NCBI GenBank assembly: GCA_905160935.1
Contig: CAJHZI010000664.1
Span: 1,216,501-1,280,500, forward strand
Length of the DNA stretch: 64,000 nucleotides
Reading direction: 5' to 3'
Source of the DNA: Enchytraeus crypticus
Taxonomy: Eukaryota > Annelida > Clitellata > Enchytraeida > Enchytraeidae
Shown: in pieces, positions 46,111 through 58,914 of the stretch
Numbering within the stretch: the first letter of the stretch is position 1
How the letters are laid out: each line of letters starts with the position of its first letter
Translations under genes and position numbers: made by a program
The notes under the pieces: generated by a model
Told to the model about the DNA's origin: nothing
What the model saw: the letters and a program-made list of their open reading frames with translations, nothing else
The model's database searches: none

Positions 46111-48525
46111 AGGAAATGGCTGGAGTTATCTTTAAGACACGGCTAAGATACCTTTAGGTTTTCCATACATGATATGATGTTTTTGCCACGGTAATGTTAC
46201 ATTGGACAAAAAGATAGTTTGAAAAGAATTATGATCTATTCAACAAAAGATGGTATGGGCAATTAGCTTATATTTACAGGCACGAAGAGCTAAAAAGGAA
46301 TAAAATTAAAGAAATGAGATCCAATCAGTTTTAAAATATAAACGTAATTAGTTAAATTCTAAGCTAAATAAAAAGAAAATCTAGTCAAATAAATAAACAG
46401 TAAATAAAATCAAGTTAATATCTGAAAAACTTTGAAAGTTTGAAAGTAGTTATTCAGTTAATCATTGTAATCTGGAAGTATTAGTGTTAGGCATAGGAAT
46501 TGAGATAAATTGATTTAATAGCTAAGGGGAGAAAGTCTTACGTAAACGAATCCTTTACATAACGACCTATCGGTTAATCTTTTATCAATGCTGATTCATG
46601 TTGAAGTAAAACATTGCCTTGGGAGGAAAATGAGTTTTAAGTGAAATTTCTGAAAGATTAGAAGAGAGAATCATAATTATTAAAACAGGCAATGCGAGAT
46701 TGATATAATGCCGCTTTGAATATAGTTTTGAAAGGATTTGAAAGCTTGCATTTGTTGATTTTGAATTCATTGAACCACTACCTAAATGATCTATATTTAA
46801 CTTACTTAGATTTCATAATTGAACCTAAGACGATTCAGTAGCCACTCTCGGAAGATTTCTCATGGGTGCAATTGCAGGGGAAGGGATATTTGAGTTCCAT
46901 GGGAGAGGATAATTCGGAACTTCCTCGGCTGTATATGGCATTGGTAATTAATTTTAATTCTGTAAAAGGTTCACTAGGGAAGAAACCTCGTCTTTTTCCC
47001 CCAGCGTTCTAATACAAAGCTTAGTTATTCTCTTTGTCGATCATTTTATAAGAATCTCGACAAATTTTATACATCCTGTGACCCTAGGCGGCTTAGATAT
47101 TATTCGTTATTTGTGTTACTATTTTCATCGCTTATGCCTAATTTATTTACTCCATATTGACCAACTATTCCTTCAATATTAAAATTACAATTAAACAGGT
47201 GCCAGCTAGTCAACTTTTGAGGCTTAAAAATGATTATCCCTTTCTTCTACTTCGTATTAGATCTAGTAGAGTCAATTAATACTTAATATTAATTAAGTAC
47301 AGACAATACGACGGAACCCGACAATAAATTTGTACGATAGTCTAGTAATAGAAAGCCTACATAGTAGACCTACAGACCTTTCTGCTGTTGTTGGATTTCC
47401 CACAGGATGTTGCTTATCAAAATCCGTGTCCGCGTTCCACCAATGACGAACTGGTGATATTCTGGACAAGATTCCAATGAAATCTGGACGCTTCCTCACG
47501 CAAACTCTCGCTATCGATAAAAAAGATTTATGATAAACTATGACAGGCTATTGCAAATACTATTTTAAAAAAGAACGTACACCTCGTCAAGTCTTTATTA
47601 AATGATTTCTGTAAAGTTACGCTCTTACATTGTAACTGTAATTCTTATTAACTTTAACACATAAAGTAAAACTGAAATCATCATTATCTCGCTTCCTAAT
47701 GGCATAGCCCAGCGTTTATCAAGGTTGTCTTTTGATTACCTGTCTAATATTGCCTGATCGATAGATATAGAATCAATGCTGATTCTATAGCACTATTTGA
47801 TTCACCAACCGTTTGCTGTTAGAAATAGGCCCTAATTGAAAATATAATCCAGTCACTGCAGATGCCTTGTTAATATTCTGAAAAAGTATTAGCATTAAGT
47901 AATTAAGTCTGCAAAAAATAGTCTATTATAATTTAAAGCTACTAGATAAGATATAAGTGTAGATCAGTAATTTAAATACTTACTAAATCAAATCTATACT
48001 AAATTGTATATAAAGCTGCATAAACAGAATGCTGTAACAGTGAACGCCGAAAAATACAAGAAATTCCGAAAACACTTCCACTGTCTCTCTGAAAAGTCTC
48101 AGTTTTGATCAATTGTATATATTTCTACTTCTTTATAGGTCCTATTCAATATAATTATTATCGTATGACGTTGTTTGTTTAGTGTTGCTCGCTACTGTGT
48201 ATTTTATTGTAAACGGTTTGATTTTTTGGCATTTATTAATTATTTATTACAAACATTATACTTAATAATTGACACACCAATAAACAGAAACAGTGAACAA
48301 AGGCTTGTAGCTTTCTCAGGAGCCCTAAGGCCATCGAGCAGGACAGCAGCAGCTTAGCATTTACATCATATATTATAACTAATTGACAAATAAATGTAAT
48401 TAATTATAAACTACAACATTTTTTAACAAATTAACGCGAAAACAAATTAACTGTGTGTAATTATTATTATTAATTTAATTTTATTTCTAAAATATTTTAT
48501 CCCTTGTGTATAGAGCTCGAGGTTT
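46111..48525. other. Noncoding AT-rich region
   Basis: A minus-strand frame at 47293-47499 is of moderate complexity but has no recognised motif; a plus-strand frame at 48175-48357 likewise. Neither is called. Confidence 0.4.
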
Positions 48526-48541
48526 GATGATGATGATGATG

Positions 48542-48585
<44 letters not shown>

Positions 48586-48630
48586 TATTATTATTATCAT
48601 CATCATCATTATTACTATTATTATTAAGCA
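48526..48630. repeat. (GAT)n(ATT)n(CAT)n compound microsatellite
   Basis: Consecutive GAT, ATT and ATC/CAT triplet runs. Confidence 0.93.
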
Positions 48631-49383
48631 TAGAGCTGTCTTAGTATTGCTCTATTGAACACTAACATTAACCAACTCTAATCACGAACGAGGGATTCCA
48701 AGCTGACACGTTTCACGCAGTGCTTCAGTCTCGAATGATGAACTGGAGCAACTTTCATGATGCCAGGCGTGGGTGAAGTGAATCCTACTGAATGCAGGGA
48801 TAGATAGTATCATACAGGATTAACCAATAAGCCTTGCTGCCACAGTAGACTTTATGATAATATGCAACTTATTTTCATAACAAGCGAGCAGTAATGTTGA
48901 TGAATTTGAAACAGGGGTGAATTATAATAATGATCATGCAGGAGTTGACACTCTGATGACGTAGTTTAATAGAGAATATTTGGACAAATATTAATCCGAT
49001 TTGTCGTAAATATATTCCATTGTAATATAGTGTTATATTATACCAAATTCATGAATGTGCTTACTAATTTAATATTACATAAAATAGCAAAAAAGAACGA
49101 TTTAATATTTATTATATATATATCGTAATATATGTCATAATATTTGCGTGTATATATATATATATATATTCATACGTAGGCCTATAGTTACACACATGAC
49201 ATATCTCATGCGTTTACATGGTTTCCTTTCCTAGTTGCTGTTTTTGTAGTTTTCATTATTTCCTCCATTCCTATCCATGGCTATTAGTAATCGTTGCCTT
49301 TTGTTGGCGCATCAATTACACCCGGCGCGGATTTAAGAATAACCTTCCAACACCCTCGGGATTTTTTCTTTCAAACTGGCAAC

Positions 49384-49475
49384 ACTCGGTCTTCCAAGGT
49401 GGTCGCCCACTGAGTACTAACCGGCGCGACGGAGCTTAATTTCAATAGACGCGCAGCTTAACCGAGTGCACTAAA
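49384..49475 (-). pseudogene. 5S rRNA-derived relic or 5S-headed SINE
   Basis: On the minus strand AGCTCCGTCGCGCCGGTTAG and TACTCAGTGGGCGACCACC align with the 5S rRNA segment that normally reads GGTTAGTACTTGGATGGGAG followed by ACCGCC, the pol III internal control region. The 5' part is mostly lost, so it is not a functional 5S gene. It may be the head of a 5S-derived SINE (SINE3 class) or a lone pseudogene. Confidence 0.65.
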
Positions 49476-49995
49476 TCCCTACCCGATATGCTTAAATTTA
49501 AACGTAGAAAATTCTAAGCGTAAATTGTAATTAAATATGAATGGATTCAACCTCTGCACTGGATTGTATGAATTATGGTATTGTTAAAAAGCTTAGAGCA
49601 TTATCAATATCAACAAGCAATTTAATATTATCATAATCTACGTGAGTGTGATTCATAACCGAAGTGGACTTGTAGCATCAATCATAGGATTATTTTAGTC
49701 ATTACCAGAGGTCAAGGTTGAGGTCAATTATTAGTGGTTAAATTTCTACATATTTCAAATCGATGGCATTTACCCACTTACAGTTTAATATGGAATTATG
49801 ATACAATAGTTCTAATACTGTAGGAGATTTGAATAAGTATCGAGAGTCAATGTATGTTATGGCAGCATAAATGTGGCATAAAACTCAGATGGAGCTGAAG
49901 CTCTAATTTTAAATTGGCTTAGATTACACCGAAGGTTCTCCAGTGCTTCTGTCCAGTATACTCTAAGCTCCATGCTCAAAGACTTTACTATGTAT

Positions 49996-50095
49996 TCACA
50001 ATATGGAATACACAATATGGATTACACAGTATGGGTTACACTACATGTATATGGATTACACAATATTATATACTGTATAGCATAGTGATTACACA
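49996..50095. repeat. ~15-bp tandem repeat (ACAATATGGATTAC)n
   Basis: Five imperfect units. Confidence 0.8.
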
Positions 50096-50632
50096 AATTT
50101 TTTGGTTGTTTGCATTTTTAAAAATTGATTTTCAGCCCCTAAGTTTCTGTAAAAACTTTAATGTAACATAGTGTCTACATGTTATTGCTAAGGCTTGTTT
50201 GGTATATCTTAAGTTTAGATTTATAAATAGAGTTTATGAATAACTATAATTTCTGAAAGAAATATAAATTTGTAAATCACAAAATCATTTCCCTGGAGAA
50301 TAAATAGTCAATAGTTGTGAATTATTCTGTAAGTACTGCATTTCTAATTTCTATAATGATAGTAGGCCCCCTAAGTTGTTTTACAAAAGATACAATACAA
50401 ACTACAAAAGAAACTCAATTGTTATTTTTAATTTTAAAAATGTTTTCGTATTTTTTGGTGTCTTATTTTTCTTGTTATAAAACAAAAAAAGGGTTAAAAA
50501 GCATTTGTTCTAAAACAAGCCCACGTTTCTAGTTGGGTCTGACATCCGAAGCTGGTATTTCATAGATATCCTTATATCGTATTTATAACCTCTTAATTTT
50601 CCAATGTCACTTCATACTCGTTTTAATTTTTC

Positions 50633-50860
50633 TTCTCTCTCTTTCTTTTCCTCTCTCTCTTTCTCTCTCTCTCTCTATCTCTCTTTCTCCCTCTCCCCCC
50701 TCTCTCTATCATTTTCTATCTCTCTATCACTTCACTTTTCTGGAGGAAATCTCAATTCTAATAACTAAGAAATACTATAACTTTCTTTCTCTATTTCTCT
50801 TTCTCACCAATTACTCTCTCTCTCTCTCTCTCCCTCTATTTCTCTGTTTCTCTACCCCTC
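50633..50860. repeat. (CT)n microsatellite, interrupted
   Basis: Two CT-rich blocks (50633-50735 and 50785-50860) separated by unique sequence. Confidence 0.9.
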
Positions 50861-50929
50861 TCTTGAAAAATAAGTACATATACATTTACATGTACATGTA
50901 CCAATGCATATCACAGCATAACGGTAGGT

Positions 50930-51290
50930 GCCCTGGTACCCCTCTGCCTTACCAGTTACACCCAACCAGTGTGGTACTCTCTGCCCGGGTATCCCAGGTA
51001 TCCCTCTGCCTTGGCATCAACCCGGGTACCCCAGCTACCCTAGATCTGGTAACCCGGGGTACCTGGCGCACCAGAGGGTACCCGGGGTACTGGTTCCTGA
51101 TCCCGGGGTACCCAAGTCACAGTACTTTGGGCCTCTCAGATACCCCCGGATACTCTCGGATACCACCAGGGTACCACCGGGTACACCGCTCCTAGGTACA
51201 CCCGAATCCAGGCATCTCCGATACCGGGTATCCCATCCCTGGTACCATACTCCGGGTACCACACCCCGGATACTCAGTCTCAGAAAACCG
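50930..51290. repeat. Palindromic GGTACC/CCCGGG minisatellite, GC-rich
   Basis: About 360 bp of degenerate units built on GGTACCCCGGGTACC and CCGGATACTC words. The units are near palindromes, so the motif appears on both strands. It is by far the most GC-rich block in the window apart from short CpG words. Pro-Gly-Tyr frames on both strands are artefacts. Confidence 0.92.
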
Positions 51291-51521
51291 AAATAAGACG
51301 GTATATATGTTCTCTCGCACCGAGTACCAGGGACGAGACGCCTCGAGATGGCAGTCATGCAGAGGAGTGATTAACCGAAAAAGTCCCGACAGTCAGTTTT
51401 GGAAGACGTTATATATATATACTTGTATATATATACTGTATATATTATATATATATACATATATTAAATATATATATAAATATTTCAATTTATTTATTTG
51501 TATATATATTTCAATCACAGC

Positions 51522-51728
51522 TTTCCATCTCTCTTTTCCATCCAGTGTCCATGAGCAGCGACCTGCGCCTAAACCACCTTTTCTTTAACTCCTTTTACTT
51601 TGGACTGAATTTCTGGATTTTTGGAATTTGCACCGGTTTTGGACCTTCTTTTTTGCTCGCCGGCTTGATATTGTCTCAATAGTGCTCGATGTTGTCATTG
51701 ATGACTGTAGCACTCTAATTGTTGTTAT
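51522..51728 (+). mobile_element. CR1/L2-like LINE, isolated 3' end
   Basis: Starts in the last ~25 codons (CATCTCTCTTTTCCATCCAG) and runs to TGTAGCACTCTAATTGTTGT with a (TTG/TTA) tail. Matches 16641-16870 (inverse) and 10874-11048. This and the 10.9-kb copy are 5'-truncated insertions. Confidence 0.9.
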
Positions 51729-51734
51729 TATTTA

Positions 51735-51816
51735 TTACATATATATATATATATACACACATGTATACATAAACATTTATATTTAGGCCTACATCAATGT
51801 CTATATTAATATACGA

Positions 51817-51871
<55 letters not shown>

Positions 51872-51970
51872 CTATATTATATATATGTGTATATATATAA
51901 TAAAGATATTGATATAGATATATAATATAATATAGATATTTATATAATATATATAATACATCACTATCTA
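51735..51970. repeat. (TA)n-rich microsatellite
   Basis: TA runs with GATA interruptions; TATATTAATATACGAGCA occurs at 51802 and 51975. Another TA stretch is at 51405-51480. Confidence 0.9.
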
Positions 51971-51989
51971 TATCTATATTAATATACGA

Positions 51990-53495
51990 GCACATGTATA
52001 TTCATTTTGTAATATTAATATATATTACTTGGAATATATTTATTTATTTGTCCGTACACGCACAGCTTTCAATTGTTACGTAAGTTCACAGAGTTGACCC
52101 GTCATCCTATTTTTGCGCTGGAGAAAGTGGCACGATACCTTATGACAGGAAAATAATTCCCGTCATATCTCAGATCGATGTTGGAGTATTGCAGTCCGGA
52201 GATTGCAGAAGAGGTTGACCGGAGCAGCGGTCATTAGTAAGACCAAATATTTCACAATCTACTTAACTCGTGTTCCGTTCTGGGGCAGAAACAAACAGCC
52301 TTGTGTACTCCGACTGTAATGAAGTTGTCAAATGTGATGCGAAGATTTGACGGGCATATTTGATATTTGTTAAATACTCACAGGTTTGTTGCATTGATAT
52401 GGAAAATGTCCGCTTTGAGATATGCCGAGGCTAGTTCCGCTGAGTGAATGGAGAGGAATGATTCAATTTCCTGATGATTGAAGGTTCCAGTTCAGCTGAA
52501 CTACTTGACGACAAACAAGAAATATCTAAATATCTGTTGATGCAAATCTTGGTATTAAATATATTTAGCGACGATTGAGAAAAAACGCGAGAATATGGAA
52601 ATAGGTCTGGAGTATAGGTGTAGTCAATGGATAGAGTGTAGAGTGCTTCCCCCTGAATCAGTGGATGAAAACGACCTGGATTTATGTATGGAAACTGTCA
52701 GTATAGATGTATATCCAAGTTCGTAAATAATGAATTCTGTTTCAGACATTCTTTTAGTTAGTACGGAGAGAATCATCGTATATATGTGCTATTGCTGGAT
52801 AGCGCTCAATCAACGACAAATGTACGACTTGTCCAGAGATGGTCTTTAAAGAATTGTAGTAAGGTGTCATATAGATTGAGAAATTAAAGAGAACGTTTTG
52901 AAGAATCTCGTAGTGCTGGAGAGAGCTTCATAGCCTACGTTTACTCTAAAAATACTAACAAGTGGCTGTAAAAGAAGTATTTTATTTGCTAGTGTTACCT
53001 TAACTTCTTAAAAGGAAAACCGTTAAACTTTAAATATCACTGTAGTGCACTAAACTGAAGACTGAAGTTACTTCCCCTAATGCCTTAGGAAAATCATAGT
53101 AATCTGATTTTAATTAAAGCCTAAATCATATCCATCTGACTTATCTGACATCAAAAGTATTAAAAAAATTTCAATAATGTCACAAAAAAATTGTGTAGAC
53201 ATAGGCGTAGCCTGTATGTGCGGAATGCGTAGAAATATCAGATGAAAAACTGTGAAAATAATTATAAATCTATCGCAGTGCCTAATATGTATTTTTTCCT
53301 TTCCTTTGCCGAGTGTAGTTGTAAGACCAGGATATGGCATTTCAGAAAACGGGGAGTAGATCAAGGAAATTTTTTTTCAAACTTGCACAAATTTGCCAAA
53401 AAGCAAGCACTGTCAGAATAAATATACTATTGAAATTCAAACTAAAAAAACTAAAATTCTGAATGCCAATGTGTGCAACTGAGCTCCATGAGTGA
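51990..53495. other. Noncoding region, somewhat less AT-rich at 52060-52450
   Basis: No open frame with a recognisable motif. The composition shift at 52060-52450 could mark an untranslated exon or old repeat. Confidence 0.4.
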
Positions 53496-53499
53496 ATTA

Positions 53500-53534
53500 C
53501 TATAATAATAGTAATAGTTTTAATAATAATAATA

Positions 53535-53566
<32 letters not shown>

Positions 53567-53588
53567 AATAATAATAATAATAATGAAA
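53500..53588. repeat. (AAT)n(GAT)n microsatellite
   Basis: AAT runs flank a central (GAT)n. Confidence 0.94.
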
Positions 53589-54348
53589 CAAATTAGTTAT
53601 TGAGCAGCAATGTTTGGAAAATGATTTGAGAGCACACACAACTACAAGCACGCACAATTTGAACCATCGAATGAATAGCATAGAGCTCTATACAATTCAT
53701 ATTTCATACAGCATTGTTCCAATGTTTATAGAAACAATGCTAACCGACCTAATCCCATATGAGGCAACGCAGTGATATTTGTTTTGCAGTGTCACGAAGT
53801 CGCGAGGGGCAATTGCTTTCGTGTCAGACCGTGTTTGCTTCCAATGTGGGCAGAAAAAACCTAAGCATATTCTACTGCGGTATGAAAAATTTCGTCTCAC
53901 AGGCTGATTGGCTAATCGCATTATCCTGCTATTTTGTTAAAGAATTTTTCTCATGAGTCGGAATCTTCATGAGAAATCCAATGAGAAAATGAAATGTCGC
54001 ACGAGAAACGAAATTTATCGTTATGTTCATTTGCCGGCTAATTTCTTAGTTAATTAATTAAAATTTACTCAGTGATTTACAACCGCAGAAGACTTGAAAG
54101 GTAACACTTTGAGGTTGGCTTCCTCATCATTAGATCAGTGACATTCGTCTGTGCACTTCAAACGATTTGGATCGAGATCAGCTTCAGGCCTTCCCTAAAT
54201 TAAAAATATGCACCGCCACTTTTACTCACTCCATCGTAAATATGCACTCCACTTCTACTCGCTCAATAAGATATTTCAAAGTGGAGACAGTTCTACTGTA
54301 TGGACGTATAGCAACTACTGTGGTGAAGCACAGAGAAACTATACTGCG

Positions 54349-54489
54349 TAGCAAGAAGAAAAGAGCGAGGTTGATGCTCGGATGAGATACAATCAGAGCA
54401 TCTCTGAAGTAGTAGATGAGAAAGATGACGAGTATGTCGAAGAGAATGGTCCTGAAGAAAATGACCAAGTTTTGAAACCTCTATGCTAG
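54349..54489 (+). other. Weak candidate terminal exon, acidic
   Basis: After TGCGTAG the plus strand is open for about 45 codons, with EKDDEYVEENGPEEND before VLKPLC and stop. An acidic tail of this kind is not simple repeat, but there is no partner exon and no family match. Confidence 0.18.
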
Positions 54490-54706
54490 AAGTATGACAT
54501 TGACTCTAGACGTTGTTTAAGAGCTAAATTAACATGCGGGAATTCATTTTGGGACTCTAAAGAGATGTACATCATAAAGAATTTAATTTTCTAAAAGTGC
54601 ACAAGCAACAACTTTCATTTTGAAAATCTAAAAGGTTTTGATGCCTAATCGTACGGGTAGCAGTTAATTATGTTATTTATGGTATAATTTTGTAGTGTAG
54701 GTGTAT

Positions 54707-54757
54707 AAAAGCTAAGGTTAACGTCAGTTTCCTCACTCGAAAGCGATGTCAGTGACG
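54707..54757 (-). mobile_element. SINE family A, 3' part
   Basis: Plus-strand AGGTTAACGTCAGTTTCCTC then ACTCGAAAGCGATGTCAGTG is the family tail in near-consensus form; the tRNA half is missing. Confidence 0.88.
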
Positions 54758-55245
54758 TGTAATTGTATGCCTTCGCTTACTCTGACGAAGCAATGCCCCA
54801 TGTATCGGAAAGAATTCAAACAAGATCGGATAGCTATCAGTGTATCTCTTATAGTACGAAAAGAAGTTAAACTTGAACTTGGATATGCAAACTCTACCTT
54901 ATCAACCATAACCACAACTTTGCTAAACTGAATGTATCCATCAAGCGAAGACGCAAAATAGGTCGTCACTTTCGAGTCGATAGGACTCACATTGGTCCTG
55001 CAATATGCAACGATAGAGTCAACTCAAAAGTAAACTTGTTGAGATACTAACCTTGATTTAAACTCGTATTTTACGTTCAGTAGATAACATACATGTTTCA
55101 TAACTCAAAAATTTAGTCAAGTTGCCAGTTTAACTGATGCTTGAGTATTAATTAAACCCATTAATCAAGTTAACCTCGATGATTGAGATAAATCTGTTGG
55201 TTAAGCTTTAAAGTCAATTCCAGAGTATCCCCTATGCTCTTAAAA

Positions 55246-55325
55246 TGAAATTATCATCATCATCTTCCCTTAAATCCCAGTTTAACTCGGATCGGGATAC
55301 GAATAGTTTAGAATTGAAATTATCA
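55246..55325 (-). mobile_element. SINE family B, 58-bp truncated copy with 11-bp TSD
   Basis: TGAAATTATCA at 55246-55256 and 55315-55325 flanks (ATC)n, TCTTCCCTTAAATCCCAG and CGGATCGGGATACGAATAG. It is cut at the 5' end, as expected for incomplete reverse transcription. Confidence 0.88.
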
Positions 55326-55671
55326 AACTCGGATAGTATTTTCTTCAGTAATAACAGTTTTGCAAAATCTCTTTTGCTAGTCAACTGCATTTAAAGCACC
55401 TGCTATGTACGTTAAGGCCTATTGATAATCCTATTTTTCATGAAAACGAACTGTTTGGAAAAACGTTGAACAGTACAAAATCTGATTAAACCAAATTTAA
55501 ATGAATTTAAAGTTAGTTTAAGAGTACGATAATTAAATTTTGTCAGGGTGAAAATGTTTAGGAAGATAGTCATTACTGTAATGAAAATGCTGAGATATAT
55601 GTACAATTTTGTTATGTACAATTTTAAAAGAGTTAAAACTTTTATTTACTCTTTATAAAATTAATTTCTCC

Positions 55672-55806
55672 CGCTCTCTCTCTCGCTCTCTCTCTCTCGC
55701 TCTCTCCTTCAATTAGTGCACTGCCCACTGGCAGGTCCATGGTATATGACGCCTATAATCTCTCTGTCTTCCGTTTTCTCTTTATGTCCTACTACAAGTA
55801 GATCTG
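55672..55806 (-). mobile_element. RTE-like LINE, terminal ~110 bp with (GA)n tail
   Basis: (CT)n, ATTAGTGCA, perfect hairpin (55721-55734, CTGCC-CACT-GGCAG form on the plus strand), then CCATGGTATATGACGCC. It lies about 40 bp from the start of the CAA/CAG array. Confidence 0.85.
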
Positions 55807-56117
55807 GTGAAGTGGTTCGTCTCCTAAACCTTCCTCAGCCTCGAATAACAACTACAACAAGAGCAGCAACAGAAACACCAACAATATTGACAGCAACAAC
55901 AAAACCAGCAACAGAAACAACAACAGAATAAAACCAGCTACAACAACAATAGCAACAGCTACAACAGCAACACCAACGACAGCAATATCAACGACAGCAG
56001 CAGCACCAGCTGTAATAGCAACAGCAGTAACAACAACAGCAACAACAGCAGTAGCAACAGCAGCAAAAACAGCAACAACAACAACAGCAGCAACATCAAC
56101 AGCAACAACAACATCAT

Positions 56118-56148
<31 letters not shown>

Positions 56149-58914
56149 TCAGCGTCAGCAGCAATAACAGCAACAGTAACAACAGCAGCAACAACAGCAA
56201 CAACATCAACAACAACAGCATAGCAGCAACAACAGCAAAAACAACATCAACAACAGCAGTAATAAAGACAAAAACTGCAGAAGCAACAAAAGCAAAAACA
56301 ACAGCAAAAACAACAGCTACAGCAACAGCAACAACAATCGCAACAGCAATAACAGCAACAGCAATAACAGCAACAGCAATAGCAGCAACATCAACAACAG
56401 TTAAAACTGTAACCACAACAACAACAGCAGCAACAACAACAGCAACAGAAACTGCAGCAGCAACACAACAAACAACAATAGCAACTATAACAATAGCAGT
56501 AAAAATAACAACAACAGAACAACAACGGCAGCAATAACAACAGCAACAACAACAACATCAGCAGCAAGAGCAGAAACAGCAACAACAACGATAGAATAAA
56601 AACAACAGCAACAACAACAGCAGCAGCAACAACAGCAACAACAAAGCAACAGCCACAGCTACAACAGAAAGCAACAACCACAGCTACAACAGCAACGCCT
56701 CAACAGCAATAGCAAAAACAACAGCAGCAACAACAACAACAAAGGTAACAGCAACAAAAGCATCAGATACAAGAGCATCAACAGTGACAACAGCAACATC
56801 AAAAACAGCAGCAGTAACAACAACAGCAACAAAACAATAACAGCAACAATAGCAGCAACAAAAGTTTCAACAAGAGAATTAACGACAGCAACAATAATAA
56901 CAACAGCAGCAAAAATAGCAACAACAATAGCAACAAATGGAACAGGAACAACAGCAAAATCAACAGGAACAACAGAAGCAACAATAACAACAACAACAGC
57001 AAATACAGCAACAACAGAAACAACAAAAGCAGCTGCAACAGCAACAACAACAATAGCAGCAACAAAAGCAGCAGAACAACAACAATTACAGCAGCAACAA
57101 CAACAACAGCAGCAACAAAAACAACAGTTGCAGCAACAATTTCAAAAACACCAACAGCAGTAAAAACAACATCTATATCAACAACAGCAGCAACAACAGC
57201 AAGAGCAAAAACAACAGCAGTAAAAAAGCAATAACAATAAAACCAACCACGAAAATGCAACAACAACGGCCATAGCAAAAAAACAACTACAGCCCCAGCA
57301 GAAACAGGAACAGCTGCCAAATCAACACAAACCACTACAAGAACTATCATAATATCAGTAGAAACATCACTAACAACAACAGAAACAACAACAGTAACTA
57401 CAACAACAGACAAAACAACACAAGAAACAACAACAAAAATATCAGCAATAGCTACACCGATAGCAGAAACAGCAACAATAACAACAACAACAATAACAGC
57501 AACAACAAAAACAGCACCAACAACAAAGACTGAAACAAAAGCAAGGGTAACAACAGTAACTAAAACAGAAAAAACTTCAGTAACAACAACAACATCAACA
57601 GTAGAAACAAACAAAAAACAAATATAACATCGCCAACAACAGCAAGAGAAGCAGCAAAAACAGCAACGACAGCAACATTATCCACAGTAGCAACACAACA
57701 AAATAGAAGCAACATCAGAAACAGTAAAAACAGCAACTACAGCTGTAACAATAACAAATACAACATCTATAACAACAACAACAACATCAAGAGCAGCAAC
57801 AGCAGCAATAACAACAAAAATAACAATAACAACAATTGAAACAACAACAGCGATAACAAAAATATCAACAACAACAACAAAAATAGCAAAAACAAGATTA
57901 AAACAGCAACAACAGCAACAATTACCTTAAGAGCAACAAAATAAAATAAAAATAACACCAATGGAAACAACAACAAAAACAGCAGCAGCAACAAGAGCAG
58001 TAACAAGAGCAGCAACAAAAGCAAAAGTAACAACTAAACCATGAAATAAAACATCAACAGCAACAACGGCAACAACAACAAAAAAACAAAGCACTAACAA
58101 CAGCAATAATAACAGTAATAACAACAACATCAACAGCAACACAAACAACAGCAAAAGTAACAAAAAATTCAACAACAGCAGCTCAGTAACAACTGTAGTA
58201 ACAACAACAGCAACAGAAGCAACAACTACAACAGGAACAGTAGTAGCAACAGCAACTATAAAAATTACAATAATAACAATAAAAGCACAACAGCTACAAC
58301 ATCAACAATAGAAACAACAGCAACAATAGAAACAACAGCAACAGTAACAAAAGCAACAATCATAGCAAGAACAGCTTCATTATCAGCAACAACAGCTATA
58401 TAACAACATCAAATATAACAATGACAATAACAACAACAGCTACAACAACAACAGGAACATCAGGAATAACAGCAGCAACAATAACGGTTATCATAATATC
58501 AGCAACAGCAACAACAATAAAACAGCAATAGTAATAACAAAAGCCACAATAGTAACATCAAACAAAAACAACAACAACGGCTACGACAAAACAACAACAG
58601 AGACAACAGCATCAACAGCAACAACAACAACAATCATAATATCAACAGAAACATCGACTACGCCACCACCAACAGCAGCAGCAAGGCAATACAAAACATC
58701 ATAAACAAGAAATGGCAACAACAAGAACAGCAACAAAAATGACAACAGAAATGGCAACAACAAAAACAGAAACAACCACCGCAACAGAAAAACAACAGCA
58801 GGAACTTCAATAACGACAAAGCAACAGCAGCAACAAGAGCAAAAGCAGCAATAAACAACAATGGCAACAACAACAACAGCCACAAAAACAACAACAGCAA
58901 CAATAGCAGCAAAA

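Noticed and set aside
50863-51358. Pro/Gly/Tyr-rich frames (collagen-like impression)
   Set aside because: Produced on both strands by the GGTACC/CCCGGG minisatellite; no Gly-X-Y register.
54226-54468. 80-codon hydrophobic minus-strand frame
   Set aside because: No family motif; the opposite strand is equally open and neither has partner exons.
56799-57614. 271-codon minus-strand open frame rich in Val/Leu
   Set aside because: It lies wholly inside the CAA/CAG array, whose complement (GTT/GCT/TGT) lacks stop triplets. Composition is explained by the repeat.
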